The notes under the pieces: generated by a model | What the model saw: only the letters and a program-made list of their open reading frames with translations | What the model was told of the DNA's origin: nothing | Database searches by the model: none | Program-made: the position numbers and the translations under genes | Assembly: GCF_000020145.1 (NCBI RefSeq) | Contig: NC_010644.1 | Coordinates: 1,116,001 to 1,180,000 of the forward strand | Source: Elusimicrobium minutum Pei191 | GTDB taxonomy: Bacteria; Elusimicrobiota; Elusimicrobia; Elusimicrobiales; Elusimicrobiaceae | Reading direction: 5' to 3' | DNA: 64,000 nt | Part shown: positions 1-8,061 of the stretch, piece after piece | Layout: every line of letters begins with the position of its first letter | Position numbering within the stretch: the first letter of the stretch is position 1

Positions 1-683
1 AACCCCGCTGACACAAGTTCGCCCCGTTCAACCACAACGCTGCTTATTTCCCCGTCTATAGGAGCTACTAAAGTTGTTTCCCCCACGTAACTTTTTATTT
101 CGGCTACAGCGCCTAAAGACTGGTCTTTAGCGGCACGGGCGGCCGTTTTATCTTCAACCCTGGTTCCCGTTATAGCCATATCATAACGGGCTTTGGCGGC
201 TTCAGTGTCGCTTTTGGCGGCGTTATACTGCGCTTGGGCCTCGTCATTTTTTTGGGCGGAAACCACGCCGCCTAAATATAACTCGTTAACTCTATCATAG
301 GTTTTTTTAGCAAGGTCTTCCGCCACTAAAGTTTTTTGCCAAAGGCTGTAAGCGGCAGTTTTGTCCTCTTCCCTGGTACCCGTTTGCGCTTTTTTATACT
401 GCGCTTCCGCCATGCGGGAAGCGGCCAAAGCCTGTTCTGACTTGGCCATAATCTCAGGTGAATCTATTTTAGCAAGCACGGTTCCCTGCTTAACAAAGTC
501 CCCTTCCGTTACAAAAACTTCCTCAATACGGCCCGTTACTTTCGGGGCTACGCTTATTTGCCTTATAACAACTTCGCCCTGTAAAATAAGATATTTAGGC
601 TTAAATATAAAAAACAAAATTATAAGCGTAAAAACTATTAATGACCCTATTATTATTTTCCTGGCAGATTTAAACTTCAACAT
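1..683 (-). CDS. HlyD-family membrane fusion protein (partial, C-terminus outside window)
   Basis: Periplasmic adaptor of a multidrug or secretion efflux system, linking an inner-membrane pump to the TolC-type channel encoded just upstream. The reading frame is open on the minus strand from an ATG at 683 to the window edge. A GGAGG Shine-Dalgarno lies about 10 nt upstream of the ATG. Residues about 9-27 form a single N-terminal membrane anchor. A biotinyl-lipoyl-like half follows (around VAPKVTGRIEEVFVTEGDF), then a long helical hairpin with two near-repeats (TGTREEDKTA and TGTRVEDKTA), then the start of the second lipoyl half (LVAPIDGEI). It follows marR and tolC on the same strand, so one efflux operon is likely. 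The pump permease probably lies to the left of the window. That is inference. Confidence 0.9.
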   Translation of the reverse strand, partial: MLKFKSARKIIIGSLIVFTLIILFFIFKPKYLILQGEVVIRQISVAPKVTGRIEEVFVTEGDFVKQGTVLAKIDSPEIMAKSEQALAASRMAEAQYKKAQTGTREEDKTAAYSLWQKTLVAEDLAKKTYDRVNELYLGGVVSAQKNDEAQAQYNAAKSDTEAAKARYDMAITGTRVEDKTAARAAKDQSLGAVAEIKSYVGETTLVAPIDGEISSVVVERGELVSAG

Positions 684-717
684 TATTGGTATCCTCCAAA
701 TTCACGGCTCGCTTTTT

Positions 718-2079
718 TTAAAGACATTTGCCCTGGTATTTGGCAAAGTCCTGTGTCCGCCCGGTTAAGCTGAGCAGGTTTGAAAGCGACACGACAAAAT
801 CGTATGAAGCGGACAAACTGTCCAACTCCGCTTTTAAAAGCTGGGTTCTTGCCATATTTACTTCTAAAGAGGTTCCCGTACCCGCTTTGTAAGCCAAAGT
901 TCTCATTCTTAAAAATTCTTTGGCAAATTTAATTTCCTCACGCACAGCCTCATAATTATAAACGGCGTTTAACATTTTTTTATGAAAATGTTCTACGTAA
1001 GTATCAATGTCTTTTAACTGTTTTTCTTTTAAGAAATCAACCATTTCCCTTTGGCGTTTTGCGGCTTTGCTTCTGTTGTATCCGCCAAAACCTTCAAAAA
1101 TATTCCATTCAAAACCTACGCCGTAAGCGTATTCCGGTTCTAAAATAGTTAAATCATGCTCATGCAGTTCGCGCGTTCCGAATAAATAAACGGAAGGCAT
1201 AAACGTGGATTTTTGCGCCTTTATATTGGCGTCGGCCGCTTTCTTTTTAGAATTTAAAATTCTTAAAGAATAGTGGTTTTGAAAAGCCAGTTTTTTAAAG
1301 TATTCCAAAGTATCAACGTCCTCTTTATGGCATACAAATAAATCTGAAACCGTGTTAACGGGCTCACTCTCAGACAATAGGCTTTGCAGCATAACTGAGG
1401 CGAGTTCCCGGTCGTTTAAAGAGGAGTTAAAATCCCTTCTGGCCTGTGTATAGGAAAGATCGGCCGACATTTTTTCCACCTTTGCTATAGTACCCGCTTT
1501 AAACATTTTTGCGCTGTTATCGGCGTGCTCCCTTGTGCTGTTCATATATTCGCGTCTTACTTTTACCACTTTTTTAGCCAGCATGGCGCGGAAATATTTT
1601 GTACTTACATCAACCAAAACATTATCGCGCGCGCCGTCAAGTTTGGCCACGGCTTCTTCTAAAGAAGATTTCGCCGCTATATTAGCCGCCCTTATTTTAC
1701 CCCCCGTAAAAACCGGCATTGACGCAACAGCCTGCGCCTTAAAAAAATTATCGTCTTGAACCTGAGTGTAAAAATCAGGCAAAATAACAGACGGAGGATA
1801 AAGCGGCTGTATAGCGTCCCTTATAGAATTTAAATCTATGCCTATAGGGTCATTTATCCTTGTGTATTTGCCCTGTACGCCTATTTTTGGAAAATACAGT
1901 CCCGCAGCGGCCCTGTTTTCCGCCGCCGCGCGGTAAACGTCTTTTTGAACGGCTAAAATATTTTCATCAATCGCTAAAGTGCGGTTTAAAGCGTTTTCAA
2001 ATGTATAGTCTTTAGCATAAGAAAATACGGCTGTTAAAATAAAAACCGCCGCCCCGCATTGTTTAATTATTTTCATCAC
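718..2079 (-). CDS. TolC-family outer membrane efflux protein
   Basis: Outer-membrane channel of a tripartite export system. The 453-residue product begins with a signal peptide (MMKIIKQCGAAVFILTAVFSYA, cut near residue 22). It then shows the two helical repeats of the outer-membrane efflux protein fold, with typical text such as ENALNRTLAIDENILAVQKD at the start and YEAVREEIKFAKEFLRMRTLAYKAGTGTSLEVNMARTQL split across the C-terminal repeat. Length is normal for the family. It overlaps marR by 17 nt and is followed after 34 nt by hlyD, so the three are probably cotranscribed and controlled by the MarR protein. The substrate cannot be read from sequence. Confidence 0.93.
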   Translation of the reverse strand: MMKIIKQCGAAVFILTAVFSYAKDYTFENALNRTLAIDENILAVQKDVYRAAAENRAAAGLYFPKIGVQGKYTRINDPIGIDLNSIRDAIQPLYPPSVILPDFYTQVQDDNFFKAQAVASMPVFTGGKIRAANIAAKSSLEEAVAKLDGARDNVLVDVSTKYFRAMLAKKVVKVRREYMNSTREHADNSAKMFKAGTIAKVEKMSADLSYTQARRDFNSSLNDRELASVMLQSLLSESEPVNTVSDLFVCHKEDVDTLEYFKKLAFQNHYSLRILNSKKKAADANIKAQKSTFMPSVYLFGTRELHEHDLTILEPEYAYGVGFEWNIFEGFGGYNRSKAAKRQREMVDFLKEKQLKDIDTYVEHFHKKMLNAVYNYEAVREEIKFAKEFLRMRTLAYKAGTGTSLEVNMARTQLLKAELDSLSASYDFVVSLSNLLSLTGRTQDFAKYQGKCL

Positions 2080-2566
2080 CTTTCTCCAAACAATAAAGCC
2101 ATTTCATAAGTCCCTGAGAAATATTACCTTTTGCCGCCATAGGCACATTTTTGGAAAGTGCTAAAATAAGCGCCCTGTACTTGGGCCATAATAAAGAGCA
2201 AAGGCTTTCTCCTTTAGCGGTAAGTTTTATAAGCTTGTTGCGTCTGTCTTTTTTATCTTCTTTTTTGGTAACAAGTTTATCTTTATAAAGTTTATCTATT
2301 AATCTTGTGATATTGCACTGGCTTACAAGCATTTTTTTACTTATTTCAACCTGGTTCACGCTGTTTGCCCCGCCATAAGATTTTAGAACCATCAAAATGT
2401 TAAACTGCGCGCTTGAAAGGCCGTAACTTTTTAAATAGTTATTTATAATCCTTTCTATTCTGGTATATAAAAGAGCCAAGACATGAAACATCACGACATC
2501 CGGCTCCTGCGCGGAGTTTATAACGCTAAATTTTTTTATATATTTTAACTGCTCTTTTGTAAGCAT
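2063..2566 (-). CDS. MarR-family transcriptional regulator
   Basis: Winged-helix repressor, 167 residues, first gene of the marR-tolC-hlyD operon. The helix-turn-helix and wing are visible around residues 75-125: VEISKKMLVSQCNITRLIDKL followed by the wing motif DKKDRRNKLIKLTAKGE, which matches the MarR D-x-R-x5-LT signature. The last codons overlap the start of tolC. The gene is probably autoregulated, because palindromic TTAACAT sites lie about 25-50 nt upstream of its ATG. A ligand such as an aromatic acid or drug is expected from the family but not shown. Confidence 0.92.
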   Translation of the reverse strand: MLTKEQLKYIKKFSVINSAQEPDVVMFHVLALLYTRIERIINNYLKSYGLSSAQFNILMVLKSYGGANSVNQVEISKKMLVSQCNITRLIDKLYKDKLVTKKEDKKDRRNKLIKLTAKGESLCSLLWPKYRALILALSKNVPMAAKGNISQGLMKWLYCLEKGDENN

Positions 2567-2589
2567 AATTTCATTATATAAAAAGATTG

Positions 2590-2618
2590 CTTAACATAGT
2601 AAAAATTAACATGTTAAG
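2590..2618. promoter_or_regulatory. Candidate MarR operator
   Basis: A perfect 12-bp palindrome TTAACATGTTAA lies at 2606-2617, and a second TTAACAT half-site lies at 2591-2597. Together CTTAACAT (2590-2597) and ATGTTAAG (2611-2618) also form an 8-bp inverted repeat. The position immediately upstream of marR (start 2566) and the size suit a MarR dimer site. Binding is inferred. Confidence 0.5.
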
Positions 2619-3011
2619 TTTTCTTTCCGCGTTTTGCGCCGCGTAAGTAAAAAAGCCTTACCGGGCCTCCCCTTAATTCGGCTCCATAATAAAATAAAAA
2701 TCTTTTAAAATTGAGGCCTTTGAAGGCAAAATTTTTAATCTTGGACATAAGTTTTTTAACTATAGATTTTATTTCTTTAAGCGGGTAATTTTTTGTCATA
2801 TCGCAAAATTGTTTTTATCTGTCGCCGCCCGGCCCTCCTTTAAATAGGGCAGTTTTAATATCATAAAGGTTTCTATTATTGTTCTTAAGGTTAAAATTGT
2901 GCTTTAATATATTATGCGGCATATGATTAAAGTAATACTGTAATTTGCCCGGAATTTTTGGCAGTATAAATAGGTTTTGCTTTACTAAATTAAAAAGACA
3001 GGATATAAAGT

Positions 3012-4115
3012 ATGAGAATTTACGATGATATACAGTTAGACTATTGCGATGTTTTATTAAGGCCCAAACGCTCGCGTTTATCTTCCCGCTCGGAAGTGGA
3101 TATTGAAAGAGAATATGATTTTAAATGGTGCCCTTTAAAAATAAAAGGAACGGGCGTAATGGCGGCCAACATGTCTACTACAGGCACATTTGAAATAGCC
3201 AAAATAATGCAAAAGTATAAATTATTTACCGCGCTTCACAAACATTACACGGCGGAAGAACTTATTAAATTTTTAAAAGATAATAAAAAGAATTTTAAAA
3301 CCAACGGCTATATTTTTATAAGTTCGGGCGTGTCGGAAGAGGACTACAAAAAAATACAAAAAGTAATGAAAACAAAACTTATAAATAATATATGTATTGA
3401 CGTGGCAAACGGCTATTCACCCTACCTTATAAATTATGTTAAAAAAGTGCGCGCGGCTTACCCCAAATGCTTAATAATGGCCGGCAACGTAGTTACCGGC
3501 GACATGACGGAAGACCTTCTTCTTAACGGGGCGGATATTGTTAAGGTTGGTATAGGCCCCGGCTCCGTATGCACAACGCGCAAATTAACGGGCGTGGGCA
3601 GGCCGCAGTTTTCAACGGTTATAGAATGTTCGGACGCTGCGCACGGCGTTGGCGGTATGATATGCGCCGACGGCGGCTGCACCGTAGCGGGCGATGTATG
3701 CAAAAGTTTTTGCGCGGGGGCGGATTTTATTATGTTAGGCGGCATGCTTGCCGGGCATGAGGAAAGCGCGGGCGACGTTATTAAAAGAGTATATATTACC
3801 ACCGAAGTTGAAGACACGGGCGACGAACAGCTTAAATATGTTTTAAAAGAAAAATATTTTAAAAAATTTTACGGCATGAGCTCGGAATACGCGCAGGATT
3901 TATTTTACGGCGGGCTTAAAAAATACAGGGCAAGCGAAGGCAAACTTGTTGAAATCCCCTACCGCGGCGAAATAGAAAAAACTATTTTAGCTATCTTGGG
4001 CGGGGTAAGAAGCGCAATGACTTATGTTGGCGCTAAACGAATAAAAGACATGCCTAAATGCGCCACATTCTACCGTGTAAACAGGCAGTTAAACACGGTT
4101 TTCGGCAACGAATAA
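3012..4115 (+). CDS. guaC: GMP reductase
   Basis: NADPH-dependent reductive deamination of GMP to IMP, linking guanine and adenine nucleotide pools in the cytoplasm. The 367-residue TIM barrel of the IMPDH/GMPR family carries the catalytic loop GIGPGSVCTTR with Cys187 as the nucleophile, and the phosphate-binding segments ICADGGC and DFIMLGGMLAGHEE. No CBS domains are present, which separates it from IMP dehydrogenase. The N-terminal text (YDDIQLDYCDVLLRPKRS) is typical of the GuaC branch. The start is supported by an AGGAT element 8 nt upstream. The gene is monocistronic and ends in a strong terminator. Confidence 0.93.
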   Translation: MRIYDDIQLDYCDVLLRPKRSRLSSRSEVDIEREYDFKWCPLKIKGTGVMAANMSTTGTFEIAKIMQKYKLFTALHKHYTAEELIKFLKDNKKNFKTNGYIFISSGVSEEDYKKIQKVMKTKLINNICIDVANGYSPYLINYVKKVRAAYPKCLIMAGNVVTGDMTEDLLLNGADIVKVGIGPGSVCTTRKLTGVGRPQFSTVIECSDAAHGVGGMICADGGCTVAGDVCKSFCAGADFIMLGGMLAGHEESAGDVIKRVYITTEVEDTGDEQLKYVLKEKYFKKFYGMSSEYAQDLFYGGLKKYRASEGKLVEIPYRGEIEKTILAILGGVRSAMTYVGAKRIKDMPKCATFYRVNRQLNTVFGNE

Positions 4116-4126
4116 AGTTTATATAT

Positions 4127-4155
4127 AAAAACCCCGCCGTTTGGCGGGTTTTTTT
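4127..4155 (+). terminator. Intrinsic terminator of guaC
   Basis: CCCGCC/GGCGGG stem with a GTTT loop followed by seven T, starting 12 nt after the guaC stop. It also forms the left end of a longer repeated intergenic module. Confidence 0.85.
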
Positions 4156-4290
4156 GTCTCAAAGCTTTGCTTTGTGATTTCACTCAACAACAAACAGTAA
4201 CGCCTCCAGCTTGCTGCTGCGGAGGCGTTGTAAAATCAGAATACTATACATCCTCCGGTTTACGAAGGATGCGTTTTATAAAGTATCCAT

Positions 4291-4321
4291 AAAAAACCCG
4301 ACCAAACGGCGGGGTTTTTTT
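4291..4321 (-). terminator. Terminator of the radical SAM gene
   Basis: On the minus strand CCCCG...CGGGT with loop CCGTTTGGT is followed by six T, right after the stop of the gene ending at 4323. The stem and loop are nearly the same as in the guaC terminator, inverted. Confidence 0.8.
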
Positions 4322-4322
4322 G

Positions 4323-5210
4323 TTAGAAAAGCTCAAGCTGCTCTTTAATTTCCTGCGGTTTTTTATAAGCAGCAATAATATCTTTCATATTATAGAGAAT
4401 GCCAAACTTATCGCATTCTTTTTTAAATGCGCGCGTAAGCTGGTTTGTTTTGGGGCTTTGGCAGGAGTAAGACTCGCCGAAAGCGGTTATATATTTTTCC
4501 TTAGCGTAGGGAAAAAGGTCCGCTATTTTATTATAAAAATAATCCCGCTGGTTATCTCTTAAAGTAACTCCGAAGTACGAATATATAAACTTAGCCCCCG
4601 CGGCAGCCGTTTGGCGGACAATACTTAAAATATTATCTTCAGTATCATTAATAAAAGGTAAAACGGGCATTAACAAAACACCGCAAAATATGCCGTTATC
4701 CGAAAGCTGTTTTAAAGCCGCAAAGCGTTCAGAAGACGGTGAAACGTTAGGCTCAATTTGTTTAGACAAAGAGTCCTGAGCGCAGGTTATTGTTATTTTT
4801 ATAATAACGCTTGAACGGGTGCAAATACTTTTAATAATATCAATATCTCTTGTTACAAGCGGGCTTTTTGTGGCTAAAGCAAGGCCAAAACCGTAACGAT
4901 CTATTTCTTTTAAAGCGTTTCTTGTAAGATTGTGTTTTGATTCTTGAGGGTTATACGGGTCGCTCATAGCGCCGGAGGCGATTAAGCCTTTTTGGCGTTT
5001 GCGGCTAAGCTCAAAAGATATTTTAGCAACGGCATCCTCCTTAGCGCGGACTTCGTCAAAATTTTCAATTCGGTAGCATTGGCTGCGGCTGTCGCAATAT
5101 ATACAGCCGTGGCTGCAACCCCTGTATATATTCATATTATAATCTGTGGCAAACCAAAAGAGCGAAGGCTTGACTTTAGTTATTAAAGTTTTGGCGGGTA
5201 TATACTTCAT
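4323..5210 (-). CDS. SPL-family radical SAM protein
   Basis: Iron-sulfur enzyme of the spore-photoproduct-lyase-like radical SAM group (the group often labelled PA0069/Rv2578c). The [4Fe-4S] motif CSHGCIYC (Cys32, Cys36, Cys39) sits near the N-terminus in the family context NMNIYRGCSHGCIYC. This is followed by GAMSDPYNPQE, which resembles the SAM-binding GTxxDPYQPxE segment of this group, and ALATKSPLVTRDID. The length of 295 residues is normal. The substrate is unknown for this subgroup; a DNA-photolesion role should not be assumed. No neighbour suggests a pathway. Confidence 0.85.
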   Translation of the reverse strand: MKYIPAKTLITKVKPSLFWFATDYNMNIYRGCSHGCIYCDSRSQCYRIENFDEVRAKEDAVAKISFELSRKRQKGLIASGAMSDPYNPQESKHNLTRNALKEIDRYGFGLALATKSPLVTRDIDIIKSICTRSSVIIKITITCAQDSLSKQIEPNVSPSSERFAALKQLSDNGIFCGVLLMPVLPFINDTEDNILSIVRQTAAAGAKFIYSYFGVTLRDNQRDYFYNKIADLFPYAKEKYITAFGESYSCQSPKTNQLTRAFKKECDKFGILYNMKDIIAAYKKPQEIKEQLELF

Positions 5211-5246
5211 AAGAGTTCATTTTATCATTTTAAGTTTTATAAAACT

Positions 5247-5269
5247 AAACCCCCGGAAAAGCGGGGGTT
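5247..5269 (-). terminator. Terminator of the 5'-nucleotidase gene
   Basis: AACCCCC/GGGGGTT stem with a short GAAAA-type loop, followed on the minus strand by a T-rich tract, just downstream of the stop at 5277. Confidence 0.7.
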
Positions 5270-5276
5270 CGGTAAA

Positions 5277-6755
5277 TTATTTAATTTTTATTCTACCCGT
5301 TTTGGGCGGTGTTAACATGGAGTCTTTTAAAAGGGCTTCTTTAACGGTTTTATTTAATTTTATTTCAAGTTCGCGTTTTTTAGCCTGCGGTATATTTTCA
5401 AAAGATTTTGCTTCATATTTAGAGGTAAAAACTATAAAGCTGCTTGTGGCTACAAGATATTCTTTTTCACGCTCGAGCGGGCGTCCGTTTAGCTTTATAT
5501 TAACGAAAGAGGCTTTGCCTTCCTCATTAAAAGTTATTTCGGCTTTTATGTTTTTACTGAACTGGAAAAAAGAAAATTCTTTAATAGTTGTATTTAGCAT
5601 AAGGTCGTAAATAAAAGAGCCTTTTACCTTAACTAAAGACATATTGTCCTCATAAGGCATGGTTTGCTTTAAATCACGCTCGGTTAAACGGCCTTTTGGC
5701 AAATCAGCCTTAAAAGAAGTGGTGTTAATAAGGGCGAAATCAACCTTTTCCCCCGCGGATAAAGCGCGGTTATAAAAAACGTCCGCCGCGAAGTTTGCCA
5801 TCTCGGTATCTAAAACAGAATCTTTTTTCCTTTGGTAATAAAAACATTCTTTTGCCTCGCAAAGGGGCGTTTCATAAGACATGTCTTTTATATTTAAAAC
5901 AAGTTCTTTTATTTCACGGTCCTCATCTTGCGGTTTATTTATTACTAAAGGTATTGTTTTGGCTGACGAGCCTTTATAAACGCCTGTATTATCGTCAAAA
6001 TTTAAAATTATTTTTGACACGTTTAAAAGCCTGCTGCCCGATTCAATAAATAAAACATTATTTTTTTTCTCAATTTTATTTACATGCAAATGCCCGCCTA
6101 AAGAAACATGTAGCGCATACTCTTTTAAAGCGGCGATATCTTGTGGCGTTACTTGGGCTGACTTATCATAAGAAGAAGCATGCATAAGCAAAATTACGGC
6201 GGCGGGGTTTTGTTTTTGCGCTTCGGCGGCTGCAATTTTATAACTTTCCAAAGCGTTGTTTACTTTATAATCTTTATTACCCGGCCCCGTAAGACCGATA
6301 CCGATAACAGCTATTTTAACACCGTTAATTTTATAAGTTTTATAAGGTTTAGCGTTTGGAATGCCTTCTATATTAGATACTAAAATATCGGCCTTTAAAT
6401 TTTGGGCGGCAGAGTCTAAAGCATTTTTACCAAAATCAAACTCATGGTTGCCTATGGTAACCGCGTTGTACCCAAGCTCATTATAAAGAGTTACGGCGGC
6501 GGCTCCTTTTGTGGCATTAACCTCTATATTACCCTGCATAAAATCGCCGCTGTCTAAAAGCAAATAATCTTTACCGGCGGAATCTTGTTTAATAAAAGCG
6601 GCTAAAGCGGCAAAGCCGCCCTTGGTTTCCTCCACCCCTGAACCTATGGGGAAAAAATATCCGTGCGTATCGCTTGTATGGTAAACAATTACTTCCTTGC
6701 CTTGCAAAACGGCCAAAAGAGATATAAATAAAAATAGAAGGGTTAACTTTCTCAT
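5277..6755 (-). CDS. UshA-like periplasmic 5'-nucleotidase / metallophosphatase
   Basis: Secreted two-domain nucleotidase that likely hydrolyses nucleotides (and perhaps other phosphate esters) in the periplasm. Residues 1-19 are a signal peptide (LTLLFLFISLLAVLQG). The calcineurin-like domain shows all metal motifs in order: SDTHG (about 28-32), LDSGDFMQGN, IGNHEFDFG, LLMHAS and LGGHLHVNK. The C-terminal 5'-nucleotidase domain follows from about residue 310 (ALINTTSFKADLPKGRLTERD, MPYEDNMSLVKVKG). The 492-residue length is usual. It stands alone with its own terminator. Its place near purine genes fits nucleotide salvage, but that is inference. Confidence 0.9.
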   Translation of the reverse strand: MRKLTLLFLFISLLAVLQGKEVIVYHTSDTHGYFFPIGSGVEETKGGFAALAAFIKQDSAGKDYLLLDSGDFMQGNIEVNATKGAAAVTLYNELGYNAVTIGNHEFDFGKNALDSAAQNLKADILVSNIEGIPNAKPYKTYKINGVKIAVIGIGLTGPGNKDYKVNNALESYKIAAAEAQKQNPAAVILLMHASSYDKSAQVTPQDIAALKEYALHVSLGGHLHVNKIEKKNNVLFIESGSRLLNVSKIILNFDDNTGVYKGSSAKTIPLVINKPQDEDREIKELVLNIKDMSYETPLCEAKECFYYQRKKDSVLDTEMANFAADVFYNRALSAGEKVDFALINTTSFKADLPKGRLTERDLKQTMPYEDNMSLVKVKGSFIYDLMLNTTIKEFSFFQFSKNIKAEITFNEEGKASFVNIKLNGRPLEREKEYLVATSSFIVFTSKYEAKSFENIPQAKKRELEIKLNKTVKEALLKDSMLTPPKTGRIKIK

Positions 6756-6887
6756 ATATAAAAATTGTAACCTTTATTGTAATAGACTTACAAGTGTCTA
6801 AAGGCCTATTTACGCGTGGGTCCCCATGAATTTGCATACCCTTTAATAAATTTGTTAAAATAAATAAGTTTAAAGAACTGTTCTACT

Positions 6888-8060
6888 ATGATAAAAAAAC
6901 TTAAAAAAGAATATAAAAAAGCCGTATTAGAGTTATCTAACGGTATAAAGATGGAAGGACGTCTTATCGGAGCGGACGCAATGGTAAGCGGAGAGATGGT
7001 TTTTTCAACCGGAATGCTTGCCTACAGCGAAGCGATGACAGACCCTTCCTATCTCGGACAAATTTTAGTCTTTAGCTTTTCATTAATTGGAAACTACGGA
7101 ATCCCCTCTTTTAAAGAAGGGGATTTTTTTATGCCGCACGGTTATGAAAGCGCCGGCATTAAAACGCAGGGCATAATAGTGTCCGATACTTTTGACGACT
7201 GTTTTCACTACGAAAAAGGCAACAACATTAAAACTTGGATGAAGGATAACGGCGTGCCCGGCATAGCCGGTATAGACACAAGATACCTTGTGCAAATGAT
7301 ACGCGACTCTAAGGGGCCTTTATTCGGCCGCATAGTGCCGGAAGGCAAAAGCTCTTCTTACAACAGCACCAAGTTTGAGTTTTTAAAACATTTTAAGAAA
7401 ACGGATTATGTGGACCCGTCCAAATATAATCTTTTGCCTTCGGCTTCGGTTAAAAAACCTGTTACTCTTGGCAAAGGCGATATCAAAATAGCGCTGTTAG
7501 ATTTTGGCGTAAAAAGAAATATTATAAGAATATTTACGGACTACGGCTGCACGGTAACGGTTTACCCCTGGGATACAGATGTTGACACTGTTGAAACGGA
7601 CGCATGGGTGCTTAGCAACGGCCCCGGCGACCCTAAACAAACGGGCGATTTAATACAAAGAGTAAAAAAACTTATTAAAGGCGATAAACCGATACTCGGC
7701 ATCTGTTTAGGCCACCAGGTTTTGGCTTTGGCGGCGGGCGCAAAAACAAAAAAATTAAAACGCGGACACCGCAGTTTTAACCAGCCTGTTTTTGACGTTA
7801 AAACCAGAAAAGCCTTTATGAGCAGCCAAAACCATAGTTTTGAGGTGGACAAAGCCTCCCTCCCCAAAGAATGGGAAGTGTGGTTTGAAAACGCTAACGA
7901 TTTTACCATTGAAGGCCTTAAACACAAAACAAAACCTTTTATGACGACGCAGTTCCACCCGGAAGCCTCAGGCGGGCCCAATGACACGGCCTGGGTTATA
8001 AAAGATTTTGTTTCCCTTATAAAAAAATCGAATAAGACTGTAAAAAAAGGAAAGAAATAA
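6888..8060 (+). CDS. carA: Carbamoyl-phosphate synthase small (glutaminase) subunit
   Basis: Hydrolyses glutamine and passes ammonia to CarB for carbamoyl phosphate, the precursor of pyrimidines and arginine. The N-terminal CPSase_sm_chain domain (LSNGIKMEGRLIGA..GEMVFSTGM) is followed by a class I glutaminase domain with NGPGDP, the nucleophile motif GICLGHQ and the HPEAS His-Glu pair. The length (390) is normal. A short gap of one base separates it from carB, so the two are co-translated. Nothing like a pyrimidine attenuator was recognised in the 130 bp upstream. Confidence 0.96.
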   Translation: MIKKLKKEYKKAVLELSNGIKMEGRLIGADAMVSGEMVFSTGMLAYSEAMTDPSYLGQILVFSFSLIGNYGIPSFKEGDFFMPHGYESAGIKTQGIIVSDTFDDCFHYEKGNNIKTWMKDNGVPGIAGIDTRYLVQMIRDSKGPLFGRIVPEGKSSSYNSTKFEFLKHFKKTDYVDPSKYNLLPSASVKKPVTLGKGDIKIALLDFGVKRNIIRIFTDYGCTVTVYPWDTDVDTVETDAWVLSNGPGDPKQTGDLIQRVKKLIKGDKPILGICLGHQVLALAAGAKTKKLKRGHRSFNQPVFDVKTRKAFMSSQNHSFEVDKASLPKEWEVWFENANDFTIEGLKHKTKPFMTTQFHPEASGGPNDTAWVIKDFVSLIKKSNKTVKKGKK

Positions 8061-8061
8061 T

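Larger units (their letters stand above)
4127..4321. repeat. Multi-hairpin intergenic repeat, copy A
   Basis: Composite element of about 195 bp between convergent guaC and the radical SAM gene. Order of parts: terminator-like hairpin; small hairpin AAAGCTTTGCTTT; TGTGATTTCAC; CAACAACAAAC; a strong stem AACGCCTCC/GGAGGCGTT (4199-4229); AAATCAGAATACTAT; a second stem CATCCT/AGGATG (4248-4271); and a terminator-like hairpin in the opposite direction. The same order of parts occurs in copies B (11379-11578, inverted) and C (14731-14927). Stem bases differ between copies but pairing is kept, for example AACGCC/GGCGTT here and AACACC/GGTGTT in B. Confidence 0.75.

Noticed and set aside
2614-2799. 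61-codon minus-strand frame upstream of marR
   Set aside because: It overlaps the operator region, has no ribosome site or recognisable domain, and looks like chance basic sequence.
6756-6887. Pyrimidine attenuator before carAB
   Set aside because: Only a weak hairpin (TAGAC/GTCTA) and no T run or PyrR-like motif.
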